Source of the DNA: Maribacter sp.
GTDB lineage: Bacteria > Bacteroidota > Bacteroidia > Flavobacteriales > Flavobacteriaceae
DNA length: 64,000 nucleotides
NCBI GenBank assembly: GCA_011050675.1
Contig: DRFI01000027.1
Coordinates: 47,021 to 111,020 of the forward strand
Direction of reading: 5' to 3'
The position numbers and the translations under genes were made by a program. The notes under the pieces are model-generated. The model saw only the letters and a list, made by a program, of their open reading frames with translations. It did no database searches and was not told the origin of the DNA. The number at the start of each line of letters is the position of its first letter. Positions within the stretch are counted from its first letter, which is position 1. Shown piece after piece: positions 55,001-63,482 of the stretch.

Positions 55001-55437
55001 TTTTGAATTTTCAAATTAGTCACATTAAAAATCGCTGCTTGTCACATTGATATTTCTTAAACTAAAAAAGTAAATTTAGATTATTGTAAATAATGGGCTT
55101 TATTAACAAATTAGCTTGGGCAAATAGTGGAAGGATATGTGTTAATTATCATATTTAAAATTAAAAAATACTTCAACTAGATGTATTTGATAAATATTCA
55201 ATGTTTATAATTGATCTTAAAATTGTAAATATTGAATCATGGTTGCATGAAGATTTAATTTGGCTAGACAAGTTGAAATTGCAATTCAACCATATCTGTA
55301 GTTTCAAAAGTTCCGTGTTATTCGTGAGTATAAAACGTTTTACGTTGATTTTTTTTCGGAAATGATGCTATTGCCATGAAAAGAAAAGAGATGTGATAGG
55401 TGTATTCTAAAAGTGTTTTAATTATAGAATTTTACAT
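55001..55437. other. Gap before the two-component system
   Basis: This AT-rich stretch marks the border between the catabolic region and the two-component locus. A frame of 54 codons (55201-55365) exists but has no recognisable domain or upstream signal and I do not call it. The regulatory boxes begin at 55438. Confidence 0.4.
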
Positions 55438-55472
55438 CTTTAGATTTTACTTAGAATTAAGCGATAACTTTA
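55438..55472 (+). promoter_or_regulatory. Regulator-box promoter of the two-component operon (site D)
   Basis: CTTTA at 55438-55442 is followed 11 bp later by the degenerate ACTTA (55449-55453), then 11 bases, then TAACTTTA (55465-55472), a one-mismatch TAnnTTTG. This is the layout of the sites at 57465, 60751 and 61365. No TTG is present 17-23 bases upstream of the -7 box. It suggests autoregulation by the encoded response regulator. Confidence 0.55.
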
Positions 55473-55490
55473 TGGTTCAAGTTGAACCAT
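55472..55490. promoter_or_regulatory. Perfect palindrome over the response-regulator start codon
   Basis: ATGGTTCAA-G-TTGAACCAT is a 9-1-9 perfect inverted repeat beginning at the last base of the -7 box and ending on the first two bases of the ATG (55489). The leader RNA would be only about 10-15 bases. It could be a repressor operator or an RNA hairpin that hides the start codon. Confidence 0.6.
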
Positions 55491-56163
55491 GAAAATATTA
55501 ATTGTAGAAGACGAACAAGCTTTACAACAATCGATATCCATTTATTTGGAGAAGGATGGTAATTTATGTGAAGTAGCATCCGATTTCAAAGAAGCGGTCT
55601 ACAAGGTTCATTTATACGATTACGATTTGGTAATTCTTGATGTAAATCTAATTACTGGCAGTGGTCTAGATGTGCTAAAAGTTTTAAAAAAACAGAAAAA
55701 AGAATGTGGAATTATAATAATTTCGGCTAATAATTCTTTGGACGACAAATTGAATGGGTTAGACCTAGGAGCAGACGATTATATTACAAAACCTTTTCAT
55801 TTAGCGGAACTCAACTCCCGTATTAAAGCAGTTTTACGAAGGGGGAAATACGGAGGTGACGATATGTTAATCTTCAATGAGATAAAAGTCGATACAAAAT
55901 CACGAACAGCTTATATCAATTCAAAGTCATTACAATTGACAAGAAAAGAATACGATCTTCTAGTATTTTTTATGACTAACAAAGGTAGGGTTCTCTCAAA
56001 AGAAATTATTGCTGAACATTTGTGGGGTGACAATAGTGATCTAGCCGATAATTTTGATTTCATTTATGTACATATAAATAATTTGAGAAAAAAATTAACG
56101 GCTGAAGGAGCAAAATATATTAAAACCGCGTATGGTAGCGGATATAAATTTATAGAAGACTAA
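55489..56163 (+). CDS. OmpR/PhoB-family response regulator
   Basis: This 224-residue regulator has a receiver domain with acidic pocket IVEDE (Glu7/Asp8), phosphorylation site Asp51 in LVILDVNL, Ser in IIISANN and Lys in YITKPFHL near residue 101. The C-terminal winged helix has LTRKEYDLLVFFMTNKGRVL and VHINNLRKKL with the terminal YGSGYKF hairpin, as in OmpR/PhoB proteins, which bind tandem 10-11-bp direct repeats. The matching histidine kinase starts 4 bp after its stop. Such 11-bp repeats lie upstream of this gene and of three downstream transcription units, so those are its likely targets. Confidence 0.95.
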   Translation: MKILIVEDEQALQQSISIYLEKDGNLCEVASDFKEAVYKVHLYDYDLVILDVNLITGSGLDVLKVLKKQKKECGIIIISANNSLDDKLNGLDLGADDYITKPFHLAELNSRIKAVLRRGKYGGDDMLIFNEIKVDTKSRTAYINSKSLQLTRKEYDLLVFFMTNKGRVLSKEIIAEHLWGDNSDLADNFDFIYVHINNLRKKLTAEGAKYIKTAYGSGYKFIED

Positions 56164-56167
56164 TACG

Positions 56168-57433
56168 GTGGTAGAGAAATCTAAAAAAGTACGTTTGATT
56201 CAAAAAACTTCCCAGACCTTTCTCTGGATAAGTTTTATTTTAATGGTTGTAAGTACTATAGTGCTTTATTTTTACGTCAAAAATCTTTTACGAGAAGAAG
56301 TAGAAGAGGAACTTTTTTCTACACTGTCTAGAGTCGAAATAGCATTGACTAATAATAAGACACAATTTTCATTAGCTCCTCTAGTAGATGTGTCAGAAGT
56401 ACCTGAAATTAAAGCACAGATACTAAAAGATACTATCATATATGACCCATCACAAAAAGAGATGGAAGAGTTTAGAGAACTTACCACCTTTAAGAAAATC
56501 AATCAAAAAAATTATAAAATATCGGTCCGTAACTTAGTTATAGAATCTGAAGACATATTGGTAGCAATAATATTATCATACTTGATAATTATCGTCTCTG
56601 TCTTCATTATTCTTTTCTATTTTAGCAAGGTTAGGAATAAAAAACTTTGGCTGCCTTTTTTTAAAAACTTAGAATCGATGAAGAGTTTTTCGCTGATTTC
56701 AGATAAACCTATAAGTTTGGTTGATAGTGAAATACTTGAGTTTTCTGAACTTAATACTGAAATTGAAATTTTAACCAATAAGGTACGTGGAGACTATAAA
56801 AATTTGAAACAGTTTACGGAAGATGTATCACACGAGCTTCAAAACCCATTAGCTATCATTCAAGCCAAAATTGAAAATATCATTAATGGAGATAATTTAA
56901 ATGATAACCAATTTGGGCATTTAACCTCTATACAGAAAGATATTCAACGACTTACCCAGATGAACAAACGATTGACGTTACTAACCAAAATCGAAAATAA
57001 TCAGTTTGCAAAAGTGGAGCAAGTAATAATTACAGACTTAGTTCAAGAAACCATTACTAATTTTTTGGAAATTACATCTTCCAAAATTGAATACCATAAG
57101 AAAGATGTCATCTATGTTCAGATGGATCGTTATTTAGCTGAAATTTTATGCAATAACCTTATTTCAAATGCTATAAAACACAGCCCAAATAAAGGTAATA
57201 TAGTTGTGGAGGTTATGGGAAATAATTTTTCGGTCTCGAATGAGGGGAATTTGGCGTTAGAGAATCCTGAAAAATTATATTCACGTTTTTATAGGGAATC
57301 AGAAACTAATAAATCTACAGGATTAGGACTGGCTATTGTGAAGCGTATCTGTGATCTTTATAATTTTAGTATTACTTATCATTTTAAAGAAGACAAGCAT
57401 ATTTTTACTATTAATTTTAATGGGCATATATAA
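56168..57433 (+). CDS. Sensor histidine kinase (GTG start)
   Basis: This 421-residue kinase has two membrane segments (about residues 15-37 and 128-155) enclosing a roughly 90-residue periplasmic sensor domain without a recognised fold. The dimerisation box FTEDVSHELQNPLAII carries the phospho-accepting His near residue 222; the N box is CNNLISNAIKHSPNKG near 337 and the G box STGLGLAIVKRICDLY near 385. The start is GTG at 56168, four bases after the regulator stop; the next Met would remove the first membrane helix. It forms an operon and signalling pair with the regulator. Signal unknown; the PepSY, TonB and PAP2 targets suggest a cell-envelope or metal cue. Confidence 0.94.
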   Translation: MVEKSKKVRLIQKTSQTFLWISFILMVVSTIVLYFYVKNLLREEVEEELFSTLSRVEIALTNNKTQFSLAPLVDVSEVPEIKAQILKDTIIYDPSQKEMEEFRELTTFKKINQKNYKISVRNLVIESEDILVAIILSYLIIIVSVFIILFYFSKVRNKKLWLPFFKNLESMKSFSLISDKPISLVDSEILEFSELNTEIEILTNKVRGDYKNLKQFTEDVSHELQNPLAIIQAKIENIINGDNLNDNQFGHLTSIQKDIQRLTQMNKRLTLLTKIENNQFAKVEQVIITDLVQETITNFLEITSSKIEYHKKDVIYVQMDRYLAEILCNNLISNAIKHSPNKGNIVVEVMGNNFSVSNEGNLALENPEKLYSRFYRESETNKSTGLGLAIVKRICDLYNFSITYHFKEDKHIFTINFNGHI

Positions 57434-57464
57434 AGACTGTCAACAAACATATTTATTGTCATAA

Positions 57465-57499
57465 CTTTAAATTCTCTTTAGGATTACATTCTACTTTTG
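57465..57499 (+). promoter_or_regulatory. Regulator-box promoter of the TonB receptor (site A)
   Basis: CTTTA at 57465-57469 and 57476-57480 are 11 bp apart; after 11 bases comes TACTTTTG (57492-57499), an exact TAnnTTTG. No TTG lies 17-23 bases upstream of it. The leader to the ATG at 57526 is about 20 bases. Confidence 0.62.
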
Positions 57500-57525
57500 T
57501 TTTTTAAATAATTGAAATCACTAGA

Positions 57526-59943
57526 ATGCGAAATACTATAATTTTCTTATTACTATTTTTCACGGCTCATTATTTTTATGCTCAAGACAATGTAATTGTT
57601 ACAGGGCAGTTGTTCGATTCCGAAACACAGGAGACCTTACCCTTTGCTAACGTTTCAATTAATTCTTTTGCCGATAATATACTTGTAACGGGAGCAATTA
57701 CCGATATTGATGGGCGATTTGAAATACAAGAAATACCCTTGGGAAAATACAAAGTTTATTTTTCTTTCATAGGTTATGCAAGTACGCAGCAGAACTTAGT
57801 TGCAGGAGGGCTCAATACTATATTCGATTTGGGTAAAATCGAATTGAAGCCATCTGCGGAGGCTTTAATGGAAGTTCAGGTAACAGGAAAACAAGCAACT
57901 ACTAATTCAGACCTCAATAAAAAGACCTTCAGTTTAGCGGATAATATTGCGCAATCGGGCGGTTCGGTATTGGATGCGATGAAAACCATGCCTGGGGTTG
58001 CATTTGACCAAGAAGGAAAAGTGGTGCTTCGCGGAAGCGATAAGGTCATTGTGCTAATAGATGGTAAGCAAAGTAGCTTGACAGGATTTGGCAATCAAAA
58101 AGGTCTAGGAAATATTCCAGCATCCAATATCGAGAAAATCGAGATTATCAATAACCCATCAGCCAAGTACGATGCTAATGGTTTTGCAGGTGTCGTAAAT
58201 ATCATTTACAAAAAGGAGAAGCAGACGGGTCTAAATGGAGATATAGGTCTTTCTTTTGGTTTGGGGGCATTGGGAAAAAGGAAACCAGATACAAATACCG
58301 ACTTAGGTAGTTTCAGCGTAAATCCAAAACTGATACCTAGCATCAATCTGAATTACAAAAAAGATAAGGTCAACTACTTTTTACAATCAGAATTCATCCT
58401 TCAAGAGGCGTTGCCTAATAATGAATTTACAACTCGAAATTATGAGGATGGACGGAATATAATTTCTCAAGTACCTGAAAATCGAAAGCAATTCCGTTCC
58501 ATTATCAATGGAGGAATTGATTTTGAATTGGACGACAAAAACAGCTTTACTATTTCAGGGCTTTACGACCGAGAAAAACACATTGATACAGCGCAAGTAG
58601 CCTTTACAGATTTGAATAAAAATACCCGAAATAGATTTTATAACTGGCGAGAAGAAGAAGTGACGCGATATATTAATGCATCTGCAAACTACAGACATCA
58701 ATTTGAGCAAACAGGCCATACCTTGAGTGCAAATGTTCAATATACCCAAGGGTTGGAAGATGAAACGTATTCCTTAAATGATAGTTCCTCTGTACGGGTT
58801 GGTAGGGATAAAACCAATATTCTTGCTATAGAAAATACTACTAGTATTTCTACAGATTATGTACGTCCTTTAAAAAGCGGACGTATTGAACTTGGGGCAA
58901 AATTACGCATTAGAAGATTGCCTGTAGAATATACGATAACCCCAGGCGAACAATCTGTTATTTATCCCGATTTAGGAACGTTTTCTAATTGGGGCGAGAA
59001 TCTTTTTGCTGGTTATGTAAATTATCTCATGGAAAAAGAAAAGTTCGATATAGAAGCTGGACTACGTGCAGAACAAACCGACGTCTTTTATGATCTTGAC
59101 CCTGTTAATGCGTACTATCCAAACAACGACAAGTACAATTACTTTGAACTTTTTCCGAGTATTCGGTATACCTACAAATTAAATGATAATAATAGGTTGT
59201 CTGCTTTTTATAACCGGAGGATAGATCGCCCAGGTGAACCCGAGCTTCGTATTTACCCAAAGTATGATGATCCCGAATTACTTAAAGTAGGTAATCCGTA
59301 CTTACGTCCTCAATTTACAGATGCCTTTGAAGTTGCTCATAAATATTCTTGGACTACTGGTTCTTTGTTCTCAGCGTTATACCATCGAATGACAAAAGAT
59401 CAATACATGCGTATATTCAGTATTGATGACTCGAATCCAGATTATGAAATTGTAAATAAAATTTATCAGAATACTGGTGACGCTACCAATACAGGTGTTG
59501 AGTTTTTAGTCAGTCAAGATATCACTAATACGTTTAAGTTATCTGCAAGTTTTAATGGATACGAGAATGTGATAAAGGAGTTTGAAGGCATTTTGCTTTT
59601 TCCGTTTGAGCGACAATTTACGCTTGCAGAATCTAATGATATAGCGTGGGACGCTAAGATTACTAGTGAATTTGTATTGCCTTGGGAGATAGCAGCTCAG
59701 CTAACAGGGGTCTACTTTTCCAGTAAAAATATTCCACAAGGTGATCAACTTGCGCGCTCTTCAATAGATTTTGGGCTTAAAAAATATGTGTGGGGTAAAA
59801 AGGGGGAAATTACCATTGCTGCCACAGATGTTTTTAACACGTTCGGTATTCGGCAAGAAATAATCGGGAATGGTTTTACATCTCGTTATGAAAACTACTT
59901 TGAAACCCAAGTAATACGGGTTGGAGTAAAATATAAATTTTAA
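57526..59943 (+). CDS. TonB-dependent outer membrane receptor (outer-membrane beta-barrel family)
   Basis: This 805-residue protein has a signal peptide (AHYFYAQ), a carboxypeptidase-like regulatory domain (VTGQLFDSETQETLPFANV, about residues 25-105) and a plug (VLDAMKTMPGVAFDQEGKVV, IVLIDGKQSSLTG, NIEKIEIINNPSAKYDANGF, about 145-220). The large barrel of the outer-membrane beta-barrel family 3 type contains DNNRLSAFYNRRIDRPGEPEL and GNPYLRPQFT and ends in VIRVGVKYKF with terminal Phe. It is not SusC-like and has no SusD partner. Such receptors take up metals, peptides or small ligands, or act as sensors. It lies 92 bp behind the kinase, has its own regulator-box promoter, and precedes the next membrane gene by 11 bp. 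Confidence 0.92.
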   Translation: MRNTIIFLLLFFTAHYFYAQDNVIVTGQLFDSETQETLPFANVSINSFADNILVTGAITDIDGRFEIQEIPLGKYKVYFSFIGYASTQQNLVAGGLNTIFDLGKIELKPSAEALMEVQVTGKQATTNSDLNKKTFSLADNIAQSGGSVLDAMKTMPGVAFDQEGKVVLRGSDKVIVLIDGKQSSLTGFGNQKGLGNIPASNIEKIEIINNPSAKYDANGFAGVVNIIYKKEKQTGLNGDIGLSFGLGALGKRKPDTNTDLGSFSVNPKLIPSINLNYKKDKVNYFLQSEFILQEALPNNEFTTRNYEDGRNIISQVPENRKQFRSIINGGIDFELDDKNSFTISGLYDREKHIDTAQVAFTDLNKNTRNRFYNWREEEVTRYINASANYRHQFEQTGHTLSANVQYTQGLEDETYSLNDSSSVRVGRDKTNILAIENTTSISTDYVRPLKSGRIELGAKLRIRRLPVEYTITPGEQSVIYPDLGTFSNWGENLFAGYVNYLMEKEKFDIEAGLRAEQTDVFYDLDPVNAYYPNNDKYNYFELFPSIRYTYKLNDNNRLSAFYNRRIDRPGEPELRIYPKYDDPELLKVGNPYLRPQFTDAFEVAHKYSWTTGSLFSALYHRMTKDQYMRIFSIDDSNPDYEIVNKIYQNTGDATNTGVEFLVSQDITNTFKLSASFNGYENVIKEFEGILLFPFERQFTLAESNDIAWDAKITSEFVLPWEIAAQLTGVYFSSKNIPQGDQLARSSIDFGLKKYVWGKKGEITIAATDVFNTFGIRQEIIGNGFTSRYENYFETQVIRVGVKYKF

Positions 59944-59954
59944 AAATTTATTAT

Positions 59955-60701
59955 ATGAAAGCTTTAAACAAAGTAGCCAAAATTACACTGTTGTTCTGGT
60001 TAATGAAAATTGTTGCCACAACTTTAGGTGAAACCCTGGGCGATTTTATTGCTCAGACTTTAGGGTTGGGATATACCATAGGCATTCTTATAACACTCCT
60101 CTTTTTTGCAATTGTTTTAACGGTTCAATTATATCAGAAAAAATATGTTCCATTGTGGTTTTGGCTAGTTATCATAGCCACTACAACGCTAGGTACCGAA
60201 ATTTCAGATTTTATTGATCGTAGTTTACATTTAGGTTATACTTGGGGCAGTATTTTATTATTTACAGGTCTTGTGATTACACTTTTTGCTTGGTGCAAAA
60301 AGTTTAGAAATCTTGAAGTTTATCCTATAGTAAAAACAAATAAAGAAGTTTTTTACTGGATTGCAATTCTATTTTCGAACAGCTTGGGTACAGCTTTTGG
60401 TGATTATTTAAGTGATGTAGTGGGGCTTAGTTATCTCAACGGGGCCATGGTTACAGCAACAATTATAGTATTGGTTGTCATTCTTCATTATTTTTCAAAA
60501 ATCAATAGAATAGTACTATTTTGGGTGGCATTTATTTTTACAAGACCATTTGGTGCAACTTTCGGGGATTTCTTGACCAAGCCTTTGGCTAAAGGAGGTT
60601 TGGATTTAGGTACTTTGCCAGCTTCTGTCGTTTCCTTGGTTATAATGGCGGTACTGATTTATATTTCTCATCGTCAAATTTCCTCAAAAGTTAACGATTA
60701 A
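59955..60701 (+). CDS. Polytopic membrane protein with four GD-type repeats (DUF347-like)
   Basis: This 248-residue inner-membrane protein has about eight hydrophobic segments in four repeats. Each repeat begins with a form of TLGxxxGDF(I/L): TTLGETLGDFIAQTLGLGY, TTLGTEISDFIDRSLHLGY, NSLGTAFGDYLSDVVGLSY and RPFGATFGDFLTKPLAKGG. This matches the DUF347 type of membrane proteins; a member has been linked to manganese or other metal handling in some bacteria, but I am not certain of that. It lies 11 bp after the TonB receptor, so both are one operon. Confidence 0.85.
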   Translation: MKALNKVAKITLLFWLMKIVATTLGETLGDFIAQTLGLGYTIGILITLLFFAIVLTVQLYQKKYVPLWFWLVIIATTTLGTEISDFIDRSLHLGYTWGSILLFTGLVITLFAWCKKFRNLEVYPIVKTNKEVFYWIAILFSNSLGTAFGDYLSDVVGLSYLNGAMVTATIIVLVVILHYFSKINRIVLFWVAFIFTRPFGATFGDFLTKPLAKGGLDLGTLPASVVSLVIMAVLIYISHRQISSKVND

Positions 60702-60739
60702 GGTCTAGTTTGGCAATATACATTTGCTGCCATTTTTTT

Positions 60740-60785
60740 CTTTAGATTCTCTTTAATTCAACTTTAGAATTCAATTGTAGGTTTA
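60740..60785 (+). promoter_or_regulatory. Regulator-box promoter of the PepSY gene (site B)
   Basis: Three exact CTTTA boxes at 60740, 60751 and 60762 keep an 11-bp period. Eleven bases after the last box comes TAGGTTTA (60778-60785), one mismatch from TAnnTTTG. No TTG lies at -33. The gene start is 27 bases further on. Confidence 0.62.
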
Positions 60786-60812
60786 CTTTAAATTTTAAAA
60801 CACAAAGAGAAA

Positions 60813-61283
60813 ATGAGGAAAACAAAAAAAATAACTACAGTTTTATTTGCTGTGGCAATAGGGTTTAGTATTTATTCTTTTGAAACAAATGAAGATGCCC
60901 CGCAAAAAGTAAAAGAAGCTTTTGTCAAGAAATTTCCAGATACAAAAAAGGTGAAGTGGGAAAAGGAATCTGATACGGAATGGGAGGGTGAATTTCAAAT
61001 TAATGGTATGGAATGTTCTGCCAATTTTTTAGAAGATGGAACTTGGATAGAGACTGAGCAAGAGATAAAAAAGAAATCTATACCTGCCAACATAAAAACC
61101 GCTTTAACAACCCATTTTTTGGATTACAAGATAAAAGAGGTTGAATTACTAAAAACTTCGGGTGGCTCTTTTTACGAGCTCGAATTGATTAAAAATAAGG
61201 AAGAATTGGAAGTGGTCATCGATATAGATGGTATAATATTAAATAAAAAAGTAGCGTTGAAAGACAAAGAAGATAGGTATTAG
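60813..61283 (+). CDS. PepSY-like periplasmic protein
   Basis: This 156-residue protein begins with a signal-like hydrophobic stretch (VLFAVAIGFSIYSF). It has two PepSY-like repeats of about 65 residues: VKEAFVKKFPDTKKVKWEKES with ECSANFLEDGTWIETEQEI, and IKTALTTHFLDYKIKEVELLK with YELELIKNKEELEVVIDIDG. This family (PepSY-like, DUF2874 type) is periplasmic and often regulated by two-component systems in Bacteroidota; it may inhibit peptidases or bind ligands. It has its own three-box promoter and no operon partner within 170 bp. Confidence 0.85.
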   Translation: MRKTKKITTVLFAVAIGFSIYSFETNEDAPQKVKEAFVKKFPDTKKVKWEKESDTEWEGEFQINGMECSANFLEDGTWIETEQEIKKKSIPANIKTALTTHFLDYKIKEVELLKTSGGSFYELELIKNKEELEVVIDIDGIILNKKVALKDKEDRY

Positions 61284-61364
61284 TAGATGTGATTACATGT
61301 TTTAGTGATTGAAAAAAAGGTGGTAAGATTGTGAATCTAATTGCCTTTTTTTCAATTAGTCAAA

Positions 61365-61399
61365 CTTTAAGATTTCTTTAGATTCTCCTATTACTTTTG
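61365..61399 (+). promoter_or_regulatory. Regulator-box promoter of the PAP2/cmoA operon (site C)
   Basis: CTTTA at 61365-61369 and 61376-61380, then 11 bases, then TACTTTTG (61392-61399), an exact TAnnTTTG. The arrangement is base-for-base the same spacing as sites A and B. No -33 TTG at normal distance. Confidence 0.62.
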
Positions 61400-61458
61400 G
61401 TTTATAACAAAAGTATACAAGACTATTTAAGGCTTGACTTATTGCAAAAAATAATGCA

Positions 61459-62007
61459 TTGAAAAATAAAATTTTAGCGTCAATTTTTCTTTTAACAACA
61501 TGTTTCTTCGTATCAGAAAGGACAAATGCACAAAGCAAATCTATAGAATCTGCCGGTGATATTATATTATTTGCTTTACCTGCTACAGCTTTAACAGGTT
61601 CCTTAATCGCCAAAGACTATAAAGGTACTTGGCAATTTACTAAGGGGGCTGTTTTAAATCAGGCTGTGACAATTGGGCTCAAATATGGCTTAAATAAAAA
61701 TCGTCCTTACGGTAATGGTGAAAGAGCATTTCCATCTGGACATACTTCTACAACATTTCAAAGTGCAACATTCATTCAAAGAAGATATGGGTGGAAATAC
61801 GGTATTCCTGCCTATGCTCTTGCAGGTTTTACAGGATATAGTCGTATCAATGCTCAAAAACATGATGGTTGGGATGTTCTTGCAGGAGCTGCAGTAGGTA
61901 TCGGTAGTTCTTACCTTTTTACGACACCTTATCAACGTGAACATATGCAATTGACTTTTGCCAGTTGGGAAGATAATTACCTATTAGGATTTGCTTATAA
62001 ATTTTAA
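61459..62007 (+). CDS. PAP2-family phosphatase, secreted (TTG start)
   Basis: This 182-residue protein has a signal peptide (SIFLLTTCFFVSERTNAQ) and the three PAP2 motifs: KYGLNKNRPYG (K-x6-RP) near residue 74, AFPSGHTS near 90 and YSRINAQKHDGWDV (SR-x5-H-x3-D) near 125. It should dephosphorylate lipid phosphates or undecaprenyl-pyrophosphate in the envelope. The start is TTG at 61459: an in-frame TGA lies at 61435 and no in-frame ATG precedes the signal peptide; the nearby ATG at 61454 is in another frame. It heads an operon with cmoA, a methyltransferase and a second PAP2 gene. Confidence 0.88.
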   Translation: MKNKILASIFLLTTCFFVSERTNAQSKSIESAGDIILFALPATALTGSLIAKDYKGTWQFTKGAVLNQAVTIGLKYGLNKNRPYGNGERAFPSGHTSTTFQSATFIQRRYGWKYGIPAYALAGFTGYSRINAQKHDGWDVLAGAAVGIGSSYLFTTPYQREHMQLTFASWEDNYLLGFAYKF

Positions 62008-62019
62008 ACCAGATTAAAA

Positions 62020-62745
62020 ATGGAAAAAGACATTGTTTTTAAAGATGCACAAAGACCTGCTTATGACTTTAAGTTCAATAAGGAAGTTGCTACTGTATTT
62101 GATGACATGGTCGTACGCTCGGTTCCTTATTATGAAGAGATGCAACGTATGATTGCTGAGCTTACTAAAGATTTTGCCGTTAAAGGTTCTAATGTTTATG
62201 ATTTAGGTTGTTCAACTGGTACAACTATGATTAATCTTGATAAAATACTTGATAAGGAAATTCATTTTGTTGGAATAGACAACTCTGATGAAATGCTGTT
62301 AAAATGCGAAAGTAATCTTGCAGAAGCCGGTGTAAAACGCAGAGTATCTTATGAGAATCAAGATTTAAACTGCGATATTGAATTAAAGAATCCATCAGTG
62401 GTTATTTTTTGTTTGACTTTACAATTTCTTCGTCCGTTAAACAGGGAAAAAATATTAAGAAAAGTATGTGAAAGCCTGCCAGAAAATGGAGCAGTTATAT
62501 TAATTGAAAAAATACTTACGGAACACTCTATCTGCAATCGATTATTTATAGAACATTATTATCAATTCAAAAAAAGGAACGGATATAACGAAACGGAGAT
62601 TGCTAAGAAAAGGGAGTCCTTAGAAAATGTTCTCGTACCGTATCAGTTATCGGAAAATGAGACATTATTAAGGTCATGTGGATTTCGTTTTACAGAGGTT
62701 TTCTTCAAATGGTACAATTTTACAGGTCTAATCGCAATAAAGTAA
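62020..62745 (+). CDS. cmoA: CmoA-like carboxy-S-adenosylmethionine synthase
   Basis: This 241-residue class I methyltransferase-fold protein resembles Escherichia coli CmoA over the whole length: FNKEVATVFDDMVVRSVPYY, VYDLGCSTGTTM near residue 61, GIDNSDEMLLKC, TLQFLRPLNREKIL near 133, ALLIEK-type strand (AVILIEKIL) and the diagnostic YQFKKRNGYNETEIAKKRES then LENVLVP near 200. CmoA makes carboxy-SAM from SAM and prephenate for the cmo5U34 tRNA modification by CmoB. No cmoB is in this window, and the neighbours are envelope lipid enzymes, so another acceptor is possible. It starts 12 bp after the PAP2 gene. Confidence 0.9.
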   Translation: MEKDIVFKDAQRPAYDFKFNKEVATVFDDMVVRSVPYYEEMQRMIAELTKDFAVKGSNVYDLGCSTGTTMINLDKILDKEIHFVGIDNSDEMLLKCESNLAEAGVKRRVSYENQDLNCDIELKNPSVVIFCLTLQFLRPLNREKILRKVCESLPENGAVILIEKILTEHSICNRLFIEHYYQFKKRNGYNETEIAKKRESLENVLVPYQLSENETLLRSCGFRFTEVFFKWYNFTGLIAIK

Positions 62746-62746
62746 T

Positions 62747-63481
62747 ATGGTCAAAATAGGCAACTTTTTATTCAAAACAAGAAACTATTTATTTCCGATT
62801 TTTTATGTATTTCTTTTTCTTCCATTTACACGGATTTCGGAGAATTATATGAAGGTGTTTTTCATAGGCTTGGCAATTGCAATCTTAGGTCAGCTAGTTC
62901 GGATGCTCACCATAGGTTTAGTTTATATTGTGCGAGGTGGGCGAAATCGAAGAATATATGCAGACGGATTGGTAACTGATGGTCTTTTCTCGCATAGCAG
63001 AAACCCAATGTATGTTGGTAATATATTATTGATTATTGGAATGAGCATTTTGTCCAATTCACTTTTTGCAGTATTGGTCATGATCCCCTTGTTCATTTTT
63101 ATATATCAAGCTATTGTACGTGCCGAGGAAAATTATTTAAGTAACTCGTATGGGGCAGGTTTCGATATATATTGTTCTCAAGTTAATCGTTGGTTTCCGA
63201 AATTAAAAGGTATAAGGGCGACATTTAAATCGAACGATTTCAATTTAAAGAAAGTAGCTTTTAAAGAATACAACACATCTTATTTGTGGATGTTGGGAGC
63301 TGTGTTGCTTTTAGCCTATAATACCAATTGGTTAAGAACAGAATTAAACATGGAAAATGAAGGTGTTTATTTCCTTGCGGCTATAGGTGTTTTGACAACG
63401 TTATATTTCACTATTAGATTCTTTAAAAAACGAGAAAGGCGTTTGCAGAGTAAAAAAATAGTTACTGAACAATCTTTATAA
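62747..63481 (+). CDS. Isoprenylcysteine / phospholipid methyltransferase-like membrane protein
   Basis: This 244-residue protein has about six membrane segments. The motif FSHSRNPMYVGNILLIIGMS near residue 83 followed by RAEENYL near 125 is the SAM-binding signature of the isoprenylcysteine carboxyl methyltransferase / phospholipid methyltransferase superfamily. After about residue 160 it has two additional membrane segments. The start lies one base after the cmoA stop, so translation is coupled. The acceptor may be a lipid or quinone-like molecule; unknown. Confidence 0.82.
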   Translation: MVKIGNFLFKTRNYLFPIFYVFLFLPFTRISENYMKVFFIGLAIAILGQLVRMLTIGLVYIVRGGRNRRIYADGLVTDGLFSHSRNPMYVGNILLIIGMSILSNSLFAVLVMIPLFIFIYQAIVRAEENYLSNSYGAGFDIYCSQVNRWFPKLKGIRATFKSNDFNLKKVAFKEYNTSYLWMLGAVLLLAYNTNWLRTELNMENEGVYFLAAIGVLTTLYFTIRFFKKRERRLQSKKIVTEQSL

Positions 63482-63482
63482 T

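Noticed and set aside
55201..55365. Small open frame of 54 codons before the two-component system
   Set aside because: No recognisable domain, no signal peptide, composition close to that of AT-rich noncoding DNA, and no promoter box in front.
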